Positions 53,498 through 62,771 of a DNA stretch of 64,000 bases are shown here, piece by piece. The notes under the pieces were generated by a model. It was not told the DNA's origin, made no database searches, and was given only the letters and a program-made list of their open reading frames with translations. Made by a program: the position numbers and the translations under genes. Each line of letters starts with the position of its first letter. Within the stretch, counting starts at the first letter, position 1. Origin of the DNA: WTFY01 sp965220875 (lineage in GTDB: Bacteria; Pseudomonadota; Gammaproteobacteria; UBA4575); the NCBI GenBank assembly GCA_965220875.1, contig OZ244849.1, positions 620,001 through 684,000 on the forward strand. The letters are read 5' to 3'.

Positions 53498-54361
53498 ATG
53501 CCCGGCGAGAAAGAGATCCGCACGCAGATCGCGAGTATCAAGAATACTCAGAAGATCACCAAGGCGATGGAGATGGTGGCGGCCAGCAAGATGCGCAAGG
53601 CACAGGACCGCATGAGTGCCACCCGCCCCTACTCGCAGAAAATGCTGAACGTGATCGGTCATCTTGCGCATGCCAGTTCCGAGTACAAGCACCCGTTTCT
53701 GGTCGAGCACCCGGAGGTGAGGCGCGTCGGGTTCATCATCGTGTCCACGGACCGCGGGCTTTGCGGCGGCCTCAACATCAACACCTTCAAGGCGGCGCTG
53801 AAAGCCATGCAGGCATGGCAGGAAAAGCATGTCGAGATCGACCTGTGCCTGATCGGGGCCAAGGGCACCGCGTTCTTCAAGAGAATTTCGGAAAACATCG
53901 TCTCCCAGGTGTCCAACCTGGGCGACACGGTGCGGATCAGCGAGCTGATCGGCACGGTCAAGACCATGCTGGATGCCTACACGGAAGGCACCATCGACCG
54001 CCTGTTCCTGGTCGAGAACGAGTTTGTCAACACCATGACGCAAAGGCCGAGGGTGCTCACGCTGCTGCCCCTGGTGCCGGAGGAAAACGATGAGCTGAAG
54101 CATCACTGGGACTACATCTACGAGCCGGATGCGAAGGCCGTGCTGGATGAACTGCTGACCCGGTATGTCGAATCGATCGTATACCAGGGCGTGGTCGAGA
54201 ACGTCGCCTGTGAAATGGCGGCGAGGATGATTGCCATGAAAAGTGCATCGGACAATGCCGGGGAGCTGATCGCGGAGTTGCAGCTGGCCTACAACAAGGC
54301 GCGGCAGGCGGCGATCACCCAGGAAATTTCGGAAATCGTCGGCGGGGCCGCGGCGGTTTGA
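53498..54361 (+). CDS. atpG: ATP synthase F1 subunit gamma
   Basis: Rotor shaft, 287 residues. IRTQIASIKNTQKITKAMEMVAASKMRKAQ at the N-terminus and the C-terminal YNKARQAAITQEISEIVGGAAA are typical; the first is given here only to show the match over its conserved positions. Confidence 0.96.
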   Translation: MPGEKEIRTQIASIKNTQKITKAMEMVAASKMRKAQDRMSATRPYSQKMLNVIGHLAHASSEYKHPFLVEHPEVRRVGFIIVSTDRGLCGGLNINTFKAALKAMQAWQEKHVEIDLCLIGAKGTAFFKRISENIVSQVSNLGDTVRISELIGTVKTMLDAYTEGTIDRLFLVENEFVNTMTQRPRVLTLLPLVPEENDELKHHWDYIYEPDAKAVLDELLTRYVESIVYQGVVENVACEMAARMIAMKSASDNAGELIAELQLAYNKARQAAITQEISEIVGGAAAV

Positions 54362-54401
54362 ACATTGAGATACATTCAATACTTGCTAAAGAGGAAACAA
54401 C

Positions 54402-55778
54402 ATGAGTTCGGGTCAAATTGTTGAGATCATCGGGGCCGTGGTCGACGTGGAGTTCGCACGCGAGGAAGTGCCGAACGTGTACGATGCCCTGGTCGTGGAC
54501 GACAAGAATCTTACCCTGGAAGTGCAGCAGCAGCTCGGCGGCGGGATCGCGCGCACGATTGCCATGGGAGCTTCCGACGGGCTGCAGCGCGGGCTGCGCG
54601 TGACCAACACCAAGGCCCCGATTTCGGTGCCGGTCGGCCCGAAAACCCTGGGCCGGGTCATGAACGTGCTGGGCGAACCGGTGGACAATGCCGGGGGCAT
54701 CGGCGCGGAGTCAAGCATGCCGATACACCGCACGCCCCCGAAGTTCGAGGAACAGGCAGGGGGCAACGAACTGCTCGAGACGGGCATCAAGGTCATCGAC
54801 CTGCTTTGTCCCTTCGCCAAGGGAGGCAAGATCGGCCTGTTCGGTGGCGCCGGATGCGGCAAGACCGTGGCCATGATGGAACTGATCAACAACATCGCGA
54901 AGAAGCACTCGGGCCTGTCGGTGTTCGCGGGCGTCGGGGAGCGCACCCGGGAGGGAAATGACTTCTACTACGAGATGAAGGAAGCCGGCGTGCTCGACAA
55001 GGTGGCCATGGTGTACGGCCAGATGAACGAGCCGCCCGGGAACCGCCTGCGGGTAGGCCTGACCGGCTTGACGATGGCGGAGTACTTCCGGGATGAAGGC
55101 CGTGACGTGCTGATGTTCATCGACAACATTTACCGGTACACCCTGGCGGGGACGGAGGTATCGGCACTGCTGGGACGTATGCCTTCCGCGGTCGGCTACC
55201 AGCCGACCCTTGCCGAGGAGATGGGCGCCCTGCAGGAACGCATCACGTCCACCAGCGCAGGATCCATCACGTCGATCCAGGCGGTGTACGTGCCGGCGGA
55301 CGACCTGACCGACCCGTCGCCTGCGACCACCTTTGCACACCTGGACGCGACCGTCGTACTGTCCCGCCAGGTCGCTGAACTGGGCATCTACCCGGCCGTG
55401 GACCCGCTGGACTCCACCAGTCGCCAGCTCGACCCGCTGGTGATCGGGCAGGAGCACTACGACACGGCCCGCGGGGTGCAGAACACCCTGCAGCGGTACA
55501 AGGAACTCAAGGACATCATCGCGATCCTGGGCATGGACGAGCTGTCCGAGGAAGACAAGCTGGTCGTGGCCCGTGCGCGCAAGGTGCAGCGGTTCCTGTC
55601 ACAGCCGTTTTCCGTGGCGGAAGTGTTTACCGGATCCCCCGGCAAAATCGTGTCCCTGCAGGATACGGTCTCCGGCTTCAAGGCCATCGTCGACGGGGAA
55701 TATGACGAGCTGCCGGAACAGGCCTTCTACATGCAGGGGGATATCGAGGATGTCATCAAGAAAGCCGAGGAGCTCTAG
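54402..55778 (+). CDS. atpD: ATP synthase F1 subunit beta
   Basis: Catalytic subunit, 458 residues. The P-loop at 148-155 reads GGAGCGKT; nearly all beta subunits have GGAGVGKT, so Cys152 is a substitution. GERTREGND, DNIYRYTLAG and LGRMPSAVGYQPTL are intact. It follows atpG by 40 bp with AAAGAGG as ribosome binding site. Confidence 0.97.
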   Translation: MSSGQIVEIIGAVVDVEFAREEVPNVYDALVVDDKNLTLEVQQQLGGGIARTIAMGASDGLQRGLRVTNTKAPISVPVGPKTLGRVMNVLGEPVDNAGGIGAESSMPIHRTPPKFEEQAGGNELLETGIKVIDLLCPFAKGGKIGLFGGAGCGKTVAMMELINNIAKKHSGLSVFAGVGERTREGNDFYYEMKEAGVLDKVAMVYGQMNEPPGNRLRVGLTGLTMAEYFRDEGRDVLMFIDNIYRYTLAGTEVSALLGRMPSAVGYQPTLAEEMGALQERITSTSAGSITSIQAVYVPADDLTDPSPATTFAHLDATVVLSRQVAELGIYPAVDPLDSTSRQLDPLVIGQEHYDTARGVQNTLQRYKELKDIIAILGMDELSEEDKLVVARARKVQRFLSQPFSVAEVFTGSPGKIVSLQDTVSGFKAIVDGEYDELPEQAFYMQGDIEDVIKKAEEL

Positions 55779-55784
55779 GCCGGC

Positions 55785-56207
55785 ATGGCCATGACCCTGC
55801 ACCTCGACGTGGTGAGCGCGGAGAAGGAGATCTTTTCCGGCACCGTCTCGGCGGTCTTCGCACCGGCCAGGATGGGTGATGTCGGGATCTACCCGCGTCA
55901 TACTCCCCTGGTGACCAGCCTGAGGCCAGGGGAACTGAAGATTGAGGTGGAGGGCCAGGAGGACCAGTACCTCTACGTGTCCGGGGGCATCCTGGAGGTC
56001 CAGCCGCATGTCGTGACCGTGCTGTCGGATACGGCGATCCGCGCCGAAGACCTCGACGAGGCCAAGGCCCTCGAAGCCAAGCAGCGTGCGGAAGACGCCC
56101 TCAAGGACAGGAAGGGGGACCTGGATGCCGCCAAGGCCCAGGCCGAACTGGTGAGGGCCGCGGAGCAGCTGCGCATGATCCAGAGGATGCGCAAGCAGCG
56201 AAGGTAG
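55785..56207 (+). CDS. atpC: ATP synthase F1 subunit epsilon
   Basis: Regulatory rotor subunit, 140 residues. LHLDVVSAEKEIFSG, GDVGIYPRHTPLVT and YVSGGILEVQPHVVTVL are conserved. Ends the atp operon; 99 bp precede glmU. Confidence 0.95.
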   Translation: MAMTLHLDVVSAEKEIFSGTVSAVFAPARMGDVGIYPRHTPLVTSLRPGELKIEVEGQEDQYLYVSGGILEVQPHVVTVLSDTAIRAEDLDEAKALEAKQRAEDALKDRKGDLDAAKAQAELVRAAEQLRMIQRMRKQRR

Positions 56208-56306
56208 GCGCCGCGGGGCCGCATCGCCGGTCGTGGATCCGCTGCAGTGACGGCGGGCAGGCACAATGCCCCTTAACCTGTTAGGCTTGGGTATCCGAAA
56301 AGCCCC

Positions 56307-57668
56307 ATGAAACTGGACATCATCATACTTGCTGCCGGGCAGGGCTCGCGCATGTACAGCGACCTGCCCAAGGTGCTGCACCGGGTTGCGGGCCAGCCCA
56401 TGCTGGCCCGCGTGATCGGGTGCGCCCGGGCCCTGTCCCCGCACGGCCTCCACGTGGTGGTCGGATACGGGGCCGAAGAGGTCAGGGCGGTCCTCCGGGA
56501 CGATTCCATCCGCTGGTGGCATCAGGCCGAGCAGCAGGGAACGGGCCATGCCGTGCAGCAGGCGCTCCCCGGGTTGCAGGAGGATCATGACGTGCTGGTG
56601 CTGTACGGCGATGTGCCCCTGCTGGCACCTGCCACCCTGCAGGCGGTCCTCCGGGAGCTGTCCGGAAATGACCTGGTGCTGCTGTCTGCGGAGCTGGCCG
56701 ACCCGTCCGGCTACGGGCGGATCGTGCGCGATGCGCAGGGCCGGGTGCTGAGAATCGCCGAAGAGCAGGATGCGGATCCGCAGACCCTGGGCATTCGCGA
56801 GGTGAACACGGGGGTGCTGGCCACGCGCTCCGCCCTGCTGAAGCAGTGGCTGGCCGGAATCGAGACCGGAAACGCGCAGGGCGAGTACTACCTGACCGAC
56901 TGTATCGGGCTGGCCGTGGCCGGCGGGTACCGGGTGGAGGCCATGGTCTGCGAGAATGCCGAAGAAGTGCTCGGCGTCAACGACAAGCACCAGTTGATGC
57001 AGGCCGAACGGATCTGCCAGCGACGCACGGCCGACCAGCTGATGGCGCTGGGCGTGACGCTGCTGGACCCTGACCGGGTTGACGTGCGCGGGGACCTGGT
57101 GACCGGCAGGGATGTCGTGATCGATGTCAACACGGTGTTCGAGGGAAACAACTGCCTCGGGGACAGCGTCAGCGTCGGTGCCAACAGCATCCTGGTCAAC
57201 ACCTCCGTCGGAGACGGGACCCGTATCCACCCGAACTGCCACATCGAAAACGCCGTGATCGGCAGTGACTGCAGCCTGGGGCCCTATGCCAGGATTCGCC
57301 CGGGCACCCGGCTGGCAGACGACGTCAGGATAGGAAACTTTGTCGAGATCAAGAAGTCTGATATCAGGACGGGGAGCAAGATCAACCATCTGAGCTACGT
57401 CGGGGATGCCGAGGTGGGCGAGCAGGTCAATGTGGGAGCGGGGGTCATCACCTGCAACTATGACGGGGCGAGGAAGCATCGCACGGTCATCGGCAACCGC
57501 GTGTTCGTGGGATCCGATACCCAGCTGGTCGCACCGGTGGCCATCGGGGACGGAGCCACGATCGGTGCCGGATCCACGATTACCAAGAATGCCCCCGGCG
57601 ACACGCTGACGCTTGCGCGCAGCAAGCAGGTCAGCATAAAACACTGGAAACGCCCGGAAAAAGAATAA
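56307..57668 (+). CDS. glmU: Bifunctional GlmU (N-acetylglucosamine-1-phosphate uridyltransferase / glucosamine-1-phosphate acetyltransferase)
   Basis: Makes UDP-GlcNAc for cell wall and LPS. The N-terminal pyrophosphorylase half begins LAAGQGSRMYSDLPKVLH; the C-terminal half (from about residue 250) is a left-handed beta-helix with repeated isoleucine/valine hexapeptides and INHLSYVGDAEVG plus NVGAGVITCNYDG. 453 residues, full length. glmS follows three bases on. Confidence 0.96.
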   Translation: MKLDIIILAAGQGSRMYSDLPKVLHRVAGQPMLARVIGCARALSPHGLHVVVGYGAEEVRAVLRDDSIRWWHQAEQQGTGHAVQQALPGLQEDHDVLVLYGDVPLLAPATLQAVLRELSGNDLVLLSAELADPSGYGRIVRDAQGRVLRIAEEQDADPQTLGIREVNTGVLATRSALLKQWLAGIETGNAQGEYYLTDCIGLAVAGGYRVEAMVCENAEEVLGVNDKHQLMQAERICQRRTADQLMALGVTLLDPDRVDVRGDLVTGRDVVIDVNTVFEGNNCLGDSVSVGANSILVNTSVGDGTRIHPNCHIENAVIGSDCSLGPYARIRPGTRLADDVRIGNFVEIKKSDIRTGSKINHLSYVGDAEVGEQVNVGAGVITCNYDGARKHRTVIGNRVFVGSDTQLVAPVAIGDGATIGAGSTITKNAPGDTLTLARSKQVSIKHWKRPEKE

Positions 57669-57671
57669 GTC

Positions 57672-59501
57672 ATGTGCGGGATTGTAGGGGCCATCGCGAA
57701 CCGGAATGTCTGCCCTGTACTGCTGGAAGGCCTGTACCGCCTGGAGTACCGGGGTTACGACTCGGCCGGCATGGCCGTGCTCACGAACGGATCGATCCAG
57801 CGGATCCGCAGGCCAGGCAAGGTGAACGAGCTGGACAGGGTGCTGGAAGATGCCACGCTCACCGGCAAACTCGGGATTGCCCATACACGCTGGGCCACAC
57901 ACGGCGTGCCGGCAGAAAACAATGCGCACCCGCACATCTGCAACAGCCGCATCGCAATCGTGCACAACGGCATCATCGAGAACTTCAGGGATCTCAAGCA
58001 AAGACAGGTAGGCCAGGGGTTCACCTTTACCTCGGATACAGACACCGAGGTCATCGCCCACCAGATCGTGCTGTATCTCGACCGGGGCCATGACCTCCCG
58101 GGCGCCGTGCGGGCCACCGTGCAGGACCTGAAAGGGGCCTATGCGCTGGGCGTGATCGACAAGCTGGAGCCTGACAGGCTGGTTGCCACGCGCAGCGGCA
58201 GCCCCCTCGTGGTGGGGATCGGCAGGGACGAGAACTTCATCGCTTCCGACGTGCAGGCGCTGCTGAAGGAAACCCGGGAGTTCGTGTTCCTTGAAAACGG
58301 CGACATCGTCGATATGGGGCGCGATGGCATCCGCGTGCTCGATGCGGGGGGTGCCGAGGTCAGGCGCGAATCCAGGATGAGCGACCTGACGGCCGACGCC
58401 ACGGGGAAAAACGGGTATCCCCATTACATGCTCAAGGAGATTCACGAACAGCCGCGGGCCGTTGCCGACACCCTTGAAGGCAGGCTGGTGAATGGCCGCA
58501 TCGCGGACCAGATCCTCGGTCCCATGGCGGAACAGTTACTGGACGGGACGCGGGCCGTACAGATCGTTGCCTGCGGCAGCAGCTATCATGCGGGGCTGAT
58601 TGCAAGATTCTGGTTCGAGGAGCTTGCAGGCATTCCTTGCCTGGTCGATATTGCCAGCGAGTTCCGTTACCGCAAGCACCTGGCCCAGCCGGGCACGCTG
58701 TTCGTTACGATCTCGCAGTCCGGAGAGACGGCAGACACCCTGGCTGCCCAGCGCCAGGCCAGCCGGGAACCCTACGTGGGATCCTTGACGATTTGCAACG
58801 TGCCGGAGAGTTCACTGGTCCGCGAGTCCGACCTGGCACTGATGACCCATGCGGGGCCGGAAATCGGTGTCGCTTCCACCAAGGCCTTTACCACGCAGCT
58901 GGTGGCGTTGCTGATGCTGGCAATCCTCGCAGGGCGCCGCCACGGCATGCAGGAAGAGCAGGAGAGCAGGCTCGTCGAGCAGCTGGCCAACCTGCCCACA
59001 CGGATCAACAGGGTGCTGGAACGGGAGGATGAAATCCGTGCGCTCGCCGGCAGTTACGACAAGAAGCAGCATTCACTGTTTCTGGGCAGGGGAATCCATT
59101 ATCCCGTTGCAATGGAGGGAGCGCTGAAGCTCAAGGAGGTTTCATACATCCATGCCGAGGCCTATCCCGCGGGGGAACTGAAGCACGGCCCGATTGCGCT
59201 GGTCGATGACAAGATTCCGGTCATCGCGGTCGCGCCCAACGACGAGCTGCTGGAAAAACTGAAGTCCAACCTGGAGGAGGTCCGGGCCCGGGGCGGCGTG
59301 CTGCACGTGTTTGCCGACATCCGTTCAGGCTTCGAGTCGGGCCCCGACACGGTGGGCATTGAAGTGGATGCACCGGACAATGCGGTGGCTCCGATCGTCT
59401 TCACCATCCCGCTGCAACTGCTTGCCTACCATGTGGCGGCGCTCAAGGGAACCGATGTCGACCAGCCGCGAAACTTGGCCAAGTCGGTCACCGTGGAGTA
59501 G
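57672..59501 (+). CDS. glmS: Glutamine-fructose-6-phosphate aminotransferase (isomerizing)
   Basis: Makes glucosamine 6-phosphate. MCGIVGAI supplies the N-terminal nucleophile Cys1 after Met removal; the C-terminal half has two SIS domains and ends LAKSVTVE, the conserved end that forms the Tn7 attachment target. 609 residues. Directly after its stop the base composition turns AT-rich. Confidence 0.97.
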   Translation: MCGIVGAIANRNVCPVLLEGLYRLEYRGYDSAGMAVLTNGSIQRIRRPGKVNELDRVLEDATLTGKLGIAHTRWATHGVPAENNAHPHICNSRIAIVHNGIIENFRDLKQRQVGQGFTFTSDTDTEVIAHQIVLYLDRGHDLPGAVRATVQDLKGAYALGVIDKLEPDRLVATRSGSPLVVGIGRDENFIASDVQALLKETREFVFLENGDIVDMGRDGIRVLDAGGAEVRRESRMSDLTADATGKNGYPHYMLKEIHEQPRAVADTLEGRLVNGRIADQILGPMAEQLLDGTRAVQIVACGSSYHAGLIARFWFEELAGIPCLVDIASEFRYRKHLAQPGTLFVTISQSGETADTLAAQRQASREPYVGSLTICNVPESSLVRESDLALMTHAGPEIGVASTKAFTTQLVALLMLAILAGRRHGMQEEQESRLVEQLANLPTRINRVLEREDEIRALAGSYDKKQHSLFLGRGIHYPVAMEGALKLKEVSYIHAEAYPAGELKHGPIALVDDKIPVIAVAPNDELLEKLKSNLEEVRARGGVLHVFADIRSGFESGPDTVGIEVDAPDNAVAPIVFTIPLQLLAYHVAALKGTDVDQPRNLAKSVTVE

Positions 59502-59770
59502 ATTTAAGTGGTGCATTAATTCCTGGCACCGTCTACCCAGAGTTCACCCTCCACTACCAATCCAACAATCTCACCTATGAAGGCAATGGTGTATCCAAGA
59601 GACAGGAAGCACTTCATAAACTCATCTCCTACATGAATGAGGTCGAGGGAATTAGTTTTAGACGCATTAGTGCGTGGTTGAATCGTTCTGGTATCAAGAC
59701 ACATCGTAGCGAAACATGGTCTGAAACTGGTGCACACGCGCACAGTGTCATTAAACGAATGACAGGCTGA
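59501..59770 (+). pseudogene. Fragment resembling the C-terminal part of a site-specific recombinase
   Basis: A frame without a good start reads through to a stop at 59768-59770. Its end, FRRISAWLNRSGIKTHRSETWSETG followed by AHAHSVIKRM in the last 45 residues, resembles the stretch after the catalytic domain of large serine recombinases (IA-x-LN-x-GI-x-T-x-W). The first ATG is 59633 and gives only 45 residues. It may instead be a small independent helix-turn-helix protein. Low GC content points to transfer. Confidence 0.35.
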
Positions 59771-59813
59771 GGTACTTACCTATTGCCATGGGTTGCTCAA
59801 AAAAAAGACACAC

Positions 59814-60539
59814 TTAAAGCTCTGGTACTCCATATTCTTTCATGTATCGCTTTATTCTCGCTTTCCTGCTCAAACCAGCATCAGAGAGATTCATCTTGAA
59901 GGTTCCGTCTGGATGCACACCAAAAAATTCAAAAAAGAAGTCCTGAGTGTATGATTCTTTTTTTGAAGAATCGGTATATTTCAGTTGAAATACAACAAAC
60001 GCAGGTCGCATGCTCTGTGTGACATTAACATCCAACTGCCGATCAAATCCTTCGCCCGGGCCTAAAGCATTAGCACTTCCGAATGTTTTCCTATGTTGTG
60101 GTCCTTTAGTCTGGTTAAGGGATGTATCAAGTACCAGAAGTCGGCTGATTACGTTGTCTACTAAAACACTGTTATTTTTGACAGACATTTTGAGATAAAA
60201 CTTGCCATAGGAATCTTTATGTATTTTTGCTTTCGTAAGTGTGAGATACGGCCTTGCAGGTATTTTATTAGCATTTGTAAATTCTTCTAGTATTTTGATT
60301 TGCACATTTGCTAGCTTATCTAAGTTGTCGTTTTGCTGGTTTAATTGACCAATTAACGACACTAAAAAAAAAGTGATTACACCTCCAGCAATCGCCCACA
60401 AAAACGATGTCTTTGATTTAGCGGCAAGCCAAATCACGAAACCAACCCCTGTACTGAAAGCAAGGGTAAAAGCACTATAATCGTGAATAATAGAGGACAG
60501 AAGTTCCTGCCCAAATTCGACCCAAAATGCTTTATCCAT
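59814..60539 (-). CDS. Membrane-anchored protein of unknown function
   Basis: A 241-residue protein with two predicted transmembrane segments near the N-terminus (about residues 23-40 and 46-64), then a short coiled-coil-like stretch and a soluble domain of about 150 residues rich in beta strands. I recognise no family. Codon use and base composition are AT-rich compared with the chromosome, so it was probably acquired. The frame is intact and begins with ATG 60539. It lies alone between the recombinase-like fragment and the IS remnant. Confidence 0.6.
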   Translation of the reverse strand: MDKAFWVEFGQELLSSIIHDYSAFTLAFSTGVGFVIWLAAKSKTSFLWAIAGGVITFFLVSLIGQLNQQNDNLDKLANVQIKILEEFTNANKIPARPYLTLTKAKIHKDSYGKFYLKMSVKNNSVLVDNVISRLLVLDTSLNQTKGPQHRKTFGSANALGPGEGFDRQLDVNVTQSMRPAFVVFQLKYTDSSKKESYTQDFFFEFFGVHPDGTFKMNLSDAGLSRKARIKRYMKEYGVPEL

Positions 60540-60876
60540 ACATGTAAGATTGTGCTATTGCATGTACATGTTTCGACTATACAAGCATGTATTGCAAAGA
60601 CCCTTTAGAACATCCGCGCACCTGAATCATGTCAAACATACAGTGTGCGCAGGCTTTCGGAACGCTGTCGGAATTTGGGAGTAGCACACCCGTTTTTCAC
60701 TTCTTAGCTTTGTGAATACTAGCCAGTTGATTATAACTGCAGCTTTATGAGGTTTCTGTGAGACCAAGCCAAGAAACTATGAGGTTTTCGGGGGGGGGCA
60801 CCCGAAGATTTACACTTGGAGAAGCGTTGCGGAACCGACACAGGTTCCTGTCGCCAAGATTCAGCATCCTGGGCTG
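60540..60876. other. Stretch without genes; short direct repeat and G9 tract
   Basis: No frame with a recognisable product. TATGAGGTTT occurs twice, at 60746-60755 and 60778-60787. A run of nine G lies at 60790-60798. These may be remains of an element boundary. Confidence 0.4.
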
Positions 60877-61247
60877 TGTCAAGTTGTTCTGCCCCCCTAA
60901 ACTTGAGCCAGATTTGGGTGTAAAACTCTCATAATGGGTTTGGATCAAGGGGATCAACATGCGCAAGCGATTCAAGGAATCGGAGATCATCAATTCACTG
61001 CGGGCGATCGAGGTCAAGACCAGCGGGGGCATGGGTACAACGAACGCTTCAATGGCACACTTCGACATGAAGTGCTGGACCCTGAAGTCTTTTGCTCACT
61101 GAATGAAGCACAGGCTGTGATTACACAGTGGGTGCATCGATACAACCACATCCGGCCTCATCAATCCCTGGATCAACGACCGCCTGTACCGGAAACTGTC
61201 GCTCCAGCCCTCTCACAACACCTGGTACATACTCAGGGGGCTTGACA
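60877..61247 (+). mobile_element. Internally deleted IS3-family remnant
   Basis: The segment begins and ends with the inverted sequence TGTCAAG (60877-60883; complement at 61241-61247) and both ends carry a C-rich run. From ATG 60959 the first about 20 codons (MRKRFKESEIINSLRAIE) match the start of an IS3 OrfA. Near 61030 the sequence jumps to the end of OrfB in another frame: GYNERFNGTLRHEVLD and QWVHRYNHIRPHQSL are the last part of the DDE integrase domain. About 800-900 bp of a normal element are missing. No target duplication is visible. Confidence 0.65.
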
Positions 61248-61639
61248 GACGGTGATAGCCTGCGGCACAGGCTTAACAAGGACCTCGGATTCACCCGAGC
61301 GGACCGGGGCGAGAATGTGCGGCGTATCGCGGAAGTGGCCAGGCTGTTCATCGATGTCGGCCTGATTGTCCTGGTCTCGACAGTATCGCCCTTTCGCGAT
61401 CAACGCCGCATGGCCCGGGAAATGATCGGGGATGGGGCATTCATCGAGGTGTTTGTGGACGCTCCCCTGGAGGTTTGCGAGCAACGTGATCCGGAGGGAC
61501 TGTACCGGAAAGCCCGTGCTGGCTGGATCAGGAACTTCACCGGGATCGACGGCGCCTGTGAACCACCTGAAAACCCCGAGCCTGTGTTGAGGACCGGTAT
61601 ACGGGTGTTCAGGAGGTGGCGGACGAGGTCATCCGCTAG
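61248..61639 (+). pseudogene. cysC: Truncated and frameshifted adenylylsulfate kinase
   Basis: The frame TDGDSLRHRLNKDLGFTRADR, ENVRRIAEVARLF, VSPFRDQRRMAREMIGDG and GLYRKARAGWIRNFTGID matches APS kinase. The N-terminal P-loop is missing, apparently cut by the IS remnant whose end abuts at 61247. After about 61600 a one-base deletion shifts the frame: the expected VQEVADEVIR-stop appears in another frame, ending at 61639. The gene is therefore dead. No other sulfate-activation gene is in the window. Confidence 0.75.
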
Positions 61640-61760
61640 CTGCTGTCCTGGTCCGGCGATTCGGCCCGCGGGACGGCCCCTGCACCTTGACGCGCGAGGG
61701 TTTCAGGGAGAGCCGCCGTCGTGAGCTCGTGACCCTGTCCGGACCCTGAGCGTCGCGTAT

Positions 61761-62768
61761 TCAGGGTATGTGGGAGTCGAGGCCGATGAACGTTCCGCCG
61801 TTTTGCTCGCACAGGGCGCGCATCAGGGTGGCGAAGCGGACACCGCTGATCTGCTCGGATTCCGGGCGGGAAAACTGGATCGGGAAGCCTACCGCATGGA
61901 TGCGCACCCTCCGGTTTCCCTGCAGGTCCTTGCGGTTGATCGTGCTCACTTCGCGCAACACGGACTCGATGGAGGGTCCGGTGAACTCGTCGCCGAACAC
62001 GTATAGGCTGATGCGCCGGTCCTGCGCCTGGAATGTGCGGATGGCCGCGGTGATGCCCTCGACCGGGCTGCTGTTGCTGAACGGCTGCCAGTCGCGCAGG
62101 CGCCTGAGAACCGCCTGGCGGCGTGCAGGCGTATCGGGAATCCACCTGCCGGCATACTGGCTGAACATGTATTCGCCCATGTCGTTCATGACCTGCATGC
62201 CCTTGACCTTCGGGTACGCATCCAGCGCTTCGGTCAGCTTCTGCTGGACCGAGGTCCAGCCGTGATTCAGCATGCTGCCGGAAGTGTCGATAATGAAGAT
62301 GACGTATTCGCTGTCGACCGGTATGCCTGCGATGGTGTCTTCCTCTGGCAGAACGCGGGGAGGGTCCTGCTGCTGCAGTCGGCGCATCGCTTCCGTCAGC
62401 ATCTGGCGTGCCTGCAGCAACTGGCCTTCGATCCTGTTCTGTACGGAGGCGTCTTCGCTGGAGGCGGAGAACCTGCCCCGTATGGCAGACAGGTCGGCCT
62501 GCAGGCGTGCGATCCTTTCCTCTTCCTCGGCGAGCTGCTGTTTTTTGCTCACCAGTTCGCGGTTGAGCACGTGGCTTTCACCGCGCAGCTCGTGCAGTTG
62601 CAGCTGCAATGCCGCGATCATCCGGTCCAGGTCCTCGCCGTACTGGTCGAAGATGACCGGTTCCGCCGTCTTGGACAGTACCAGCAACAGGATCAGTGCG
62701 CCGAAACCGCAGCAGACACAGTCCAGGAAGGAGAGGCTGAAAATCTCGATGCTTCTGCGCGGCTTCAT
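61761..62768 (-). CDS. Membrane-anchored coiled-coil vWA protein (second of pair)
   Basis: A 335-residue protein. Residues 9-32 are one transmembrane segment, FSLSFLDCVCCGFGALILLL, with Asp16 at its start. About 45-135 is charged coiled coil. From about 150 a von Willebrand A domain follows with MIDAS DTSGS at 161-165. It begins three bases after its partner gene and shares its layout. The FLD-x3-CGFGA segment resembles the ExbD/MotB helix whose Asp carries protons. No peptidoglycan-binding domain is present. Function unknown. Confidence 0.75.
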   Translation of the reverse strand: MKPRRSIEIFSLSFLDCVCCGFGALILLLVLSKTAEPVIFDQYGEDLDRMIAALQLQLHELRGESHVLNRELVSKKQQLAEEEERIARLQADLSAIRGRFSASSEDASVQNRIEGQLLQARQMLTEAMRRLQQQDPPRVLPEEDTIAGIPVDSEYVIFIIDTSGSMLNHGWTSVQQKLTEALDAYPKVKGMQVMNDMGEYMFSQYAGRWIPDTPARRQAVLRRLRDWQPFSNSSPVEGITAAIRTFQAQDRRISLYVFGDEFTGPSIESVLREVSTINRKDLQGNRRVRIHAVGFPIQFSRPESEQISGVRFATLMRALCEQNGGTFIGLDSHIP

Positions 62769-62771
62769 GGC

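Larger units (their letters stand above)
59502..61247. mobile_element. AT-rich inserted segment downstream of glmS
   Basis: From the glmS stop to the right end of the IS remnant the sequence is mostly AT-rich up to about 60.75 kb, unlike the GC-rich surroundings. It contains a recombinase-like fragment, one intact gene of unknown function, a 337-bp stretch without genes and an IS3 remnant. Position directly after glmS is the classic hotspot for Tn7-like elements, but no Tn7 transposition gene or end was found. Confidence 0.5.

Noticed and set aside
51830..54379. Long minus-strand frame opposite atpA and atpG
   Set aside because: Antisense shadow of conserved genes; no family resemblance.
55599..58445. 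Very long open frame on the minus strand opposite atpC, glmU and glmS
   Set aside because: It is complementary to three certain genes, has no recognisable protein pattern and arises from high GC content at third codon positions.
59502..59560. Tn7 end at the glmS-proximal boundary
   Set aside because: No sequence like the Tn7 terminal repeats and no tnsABCD genes were found.
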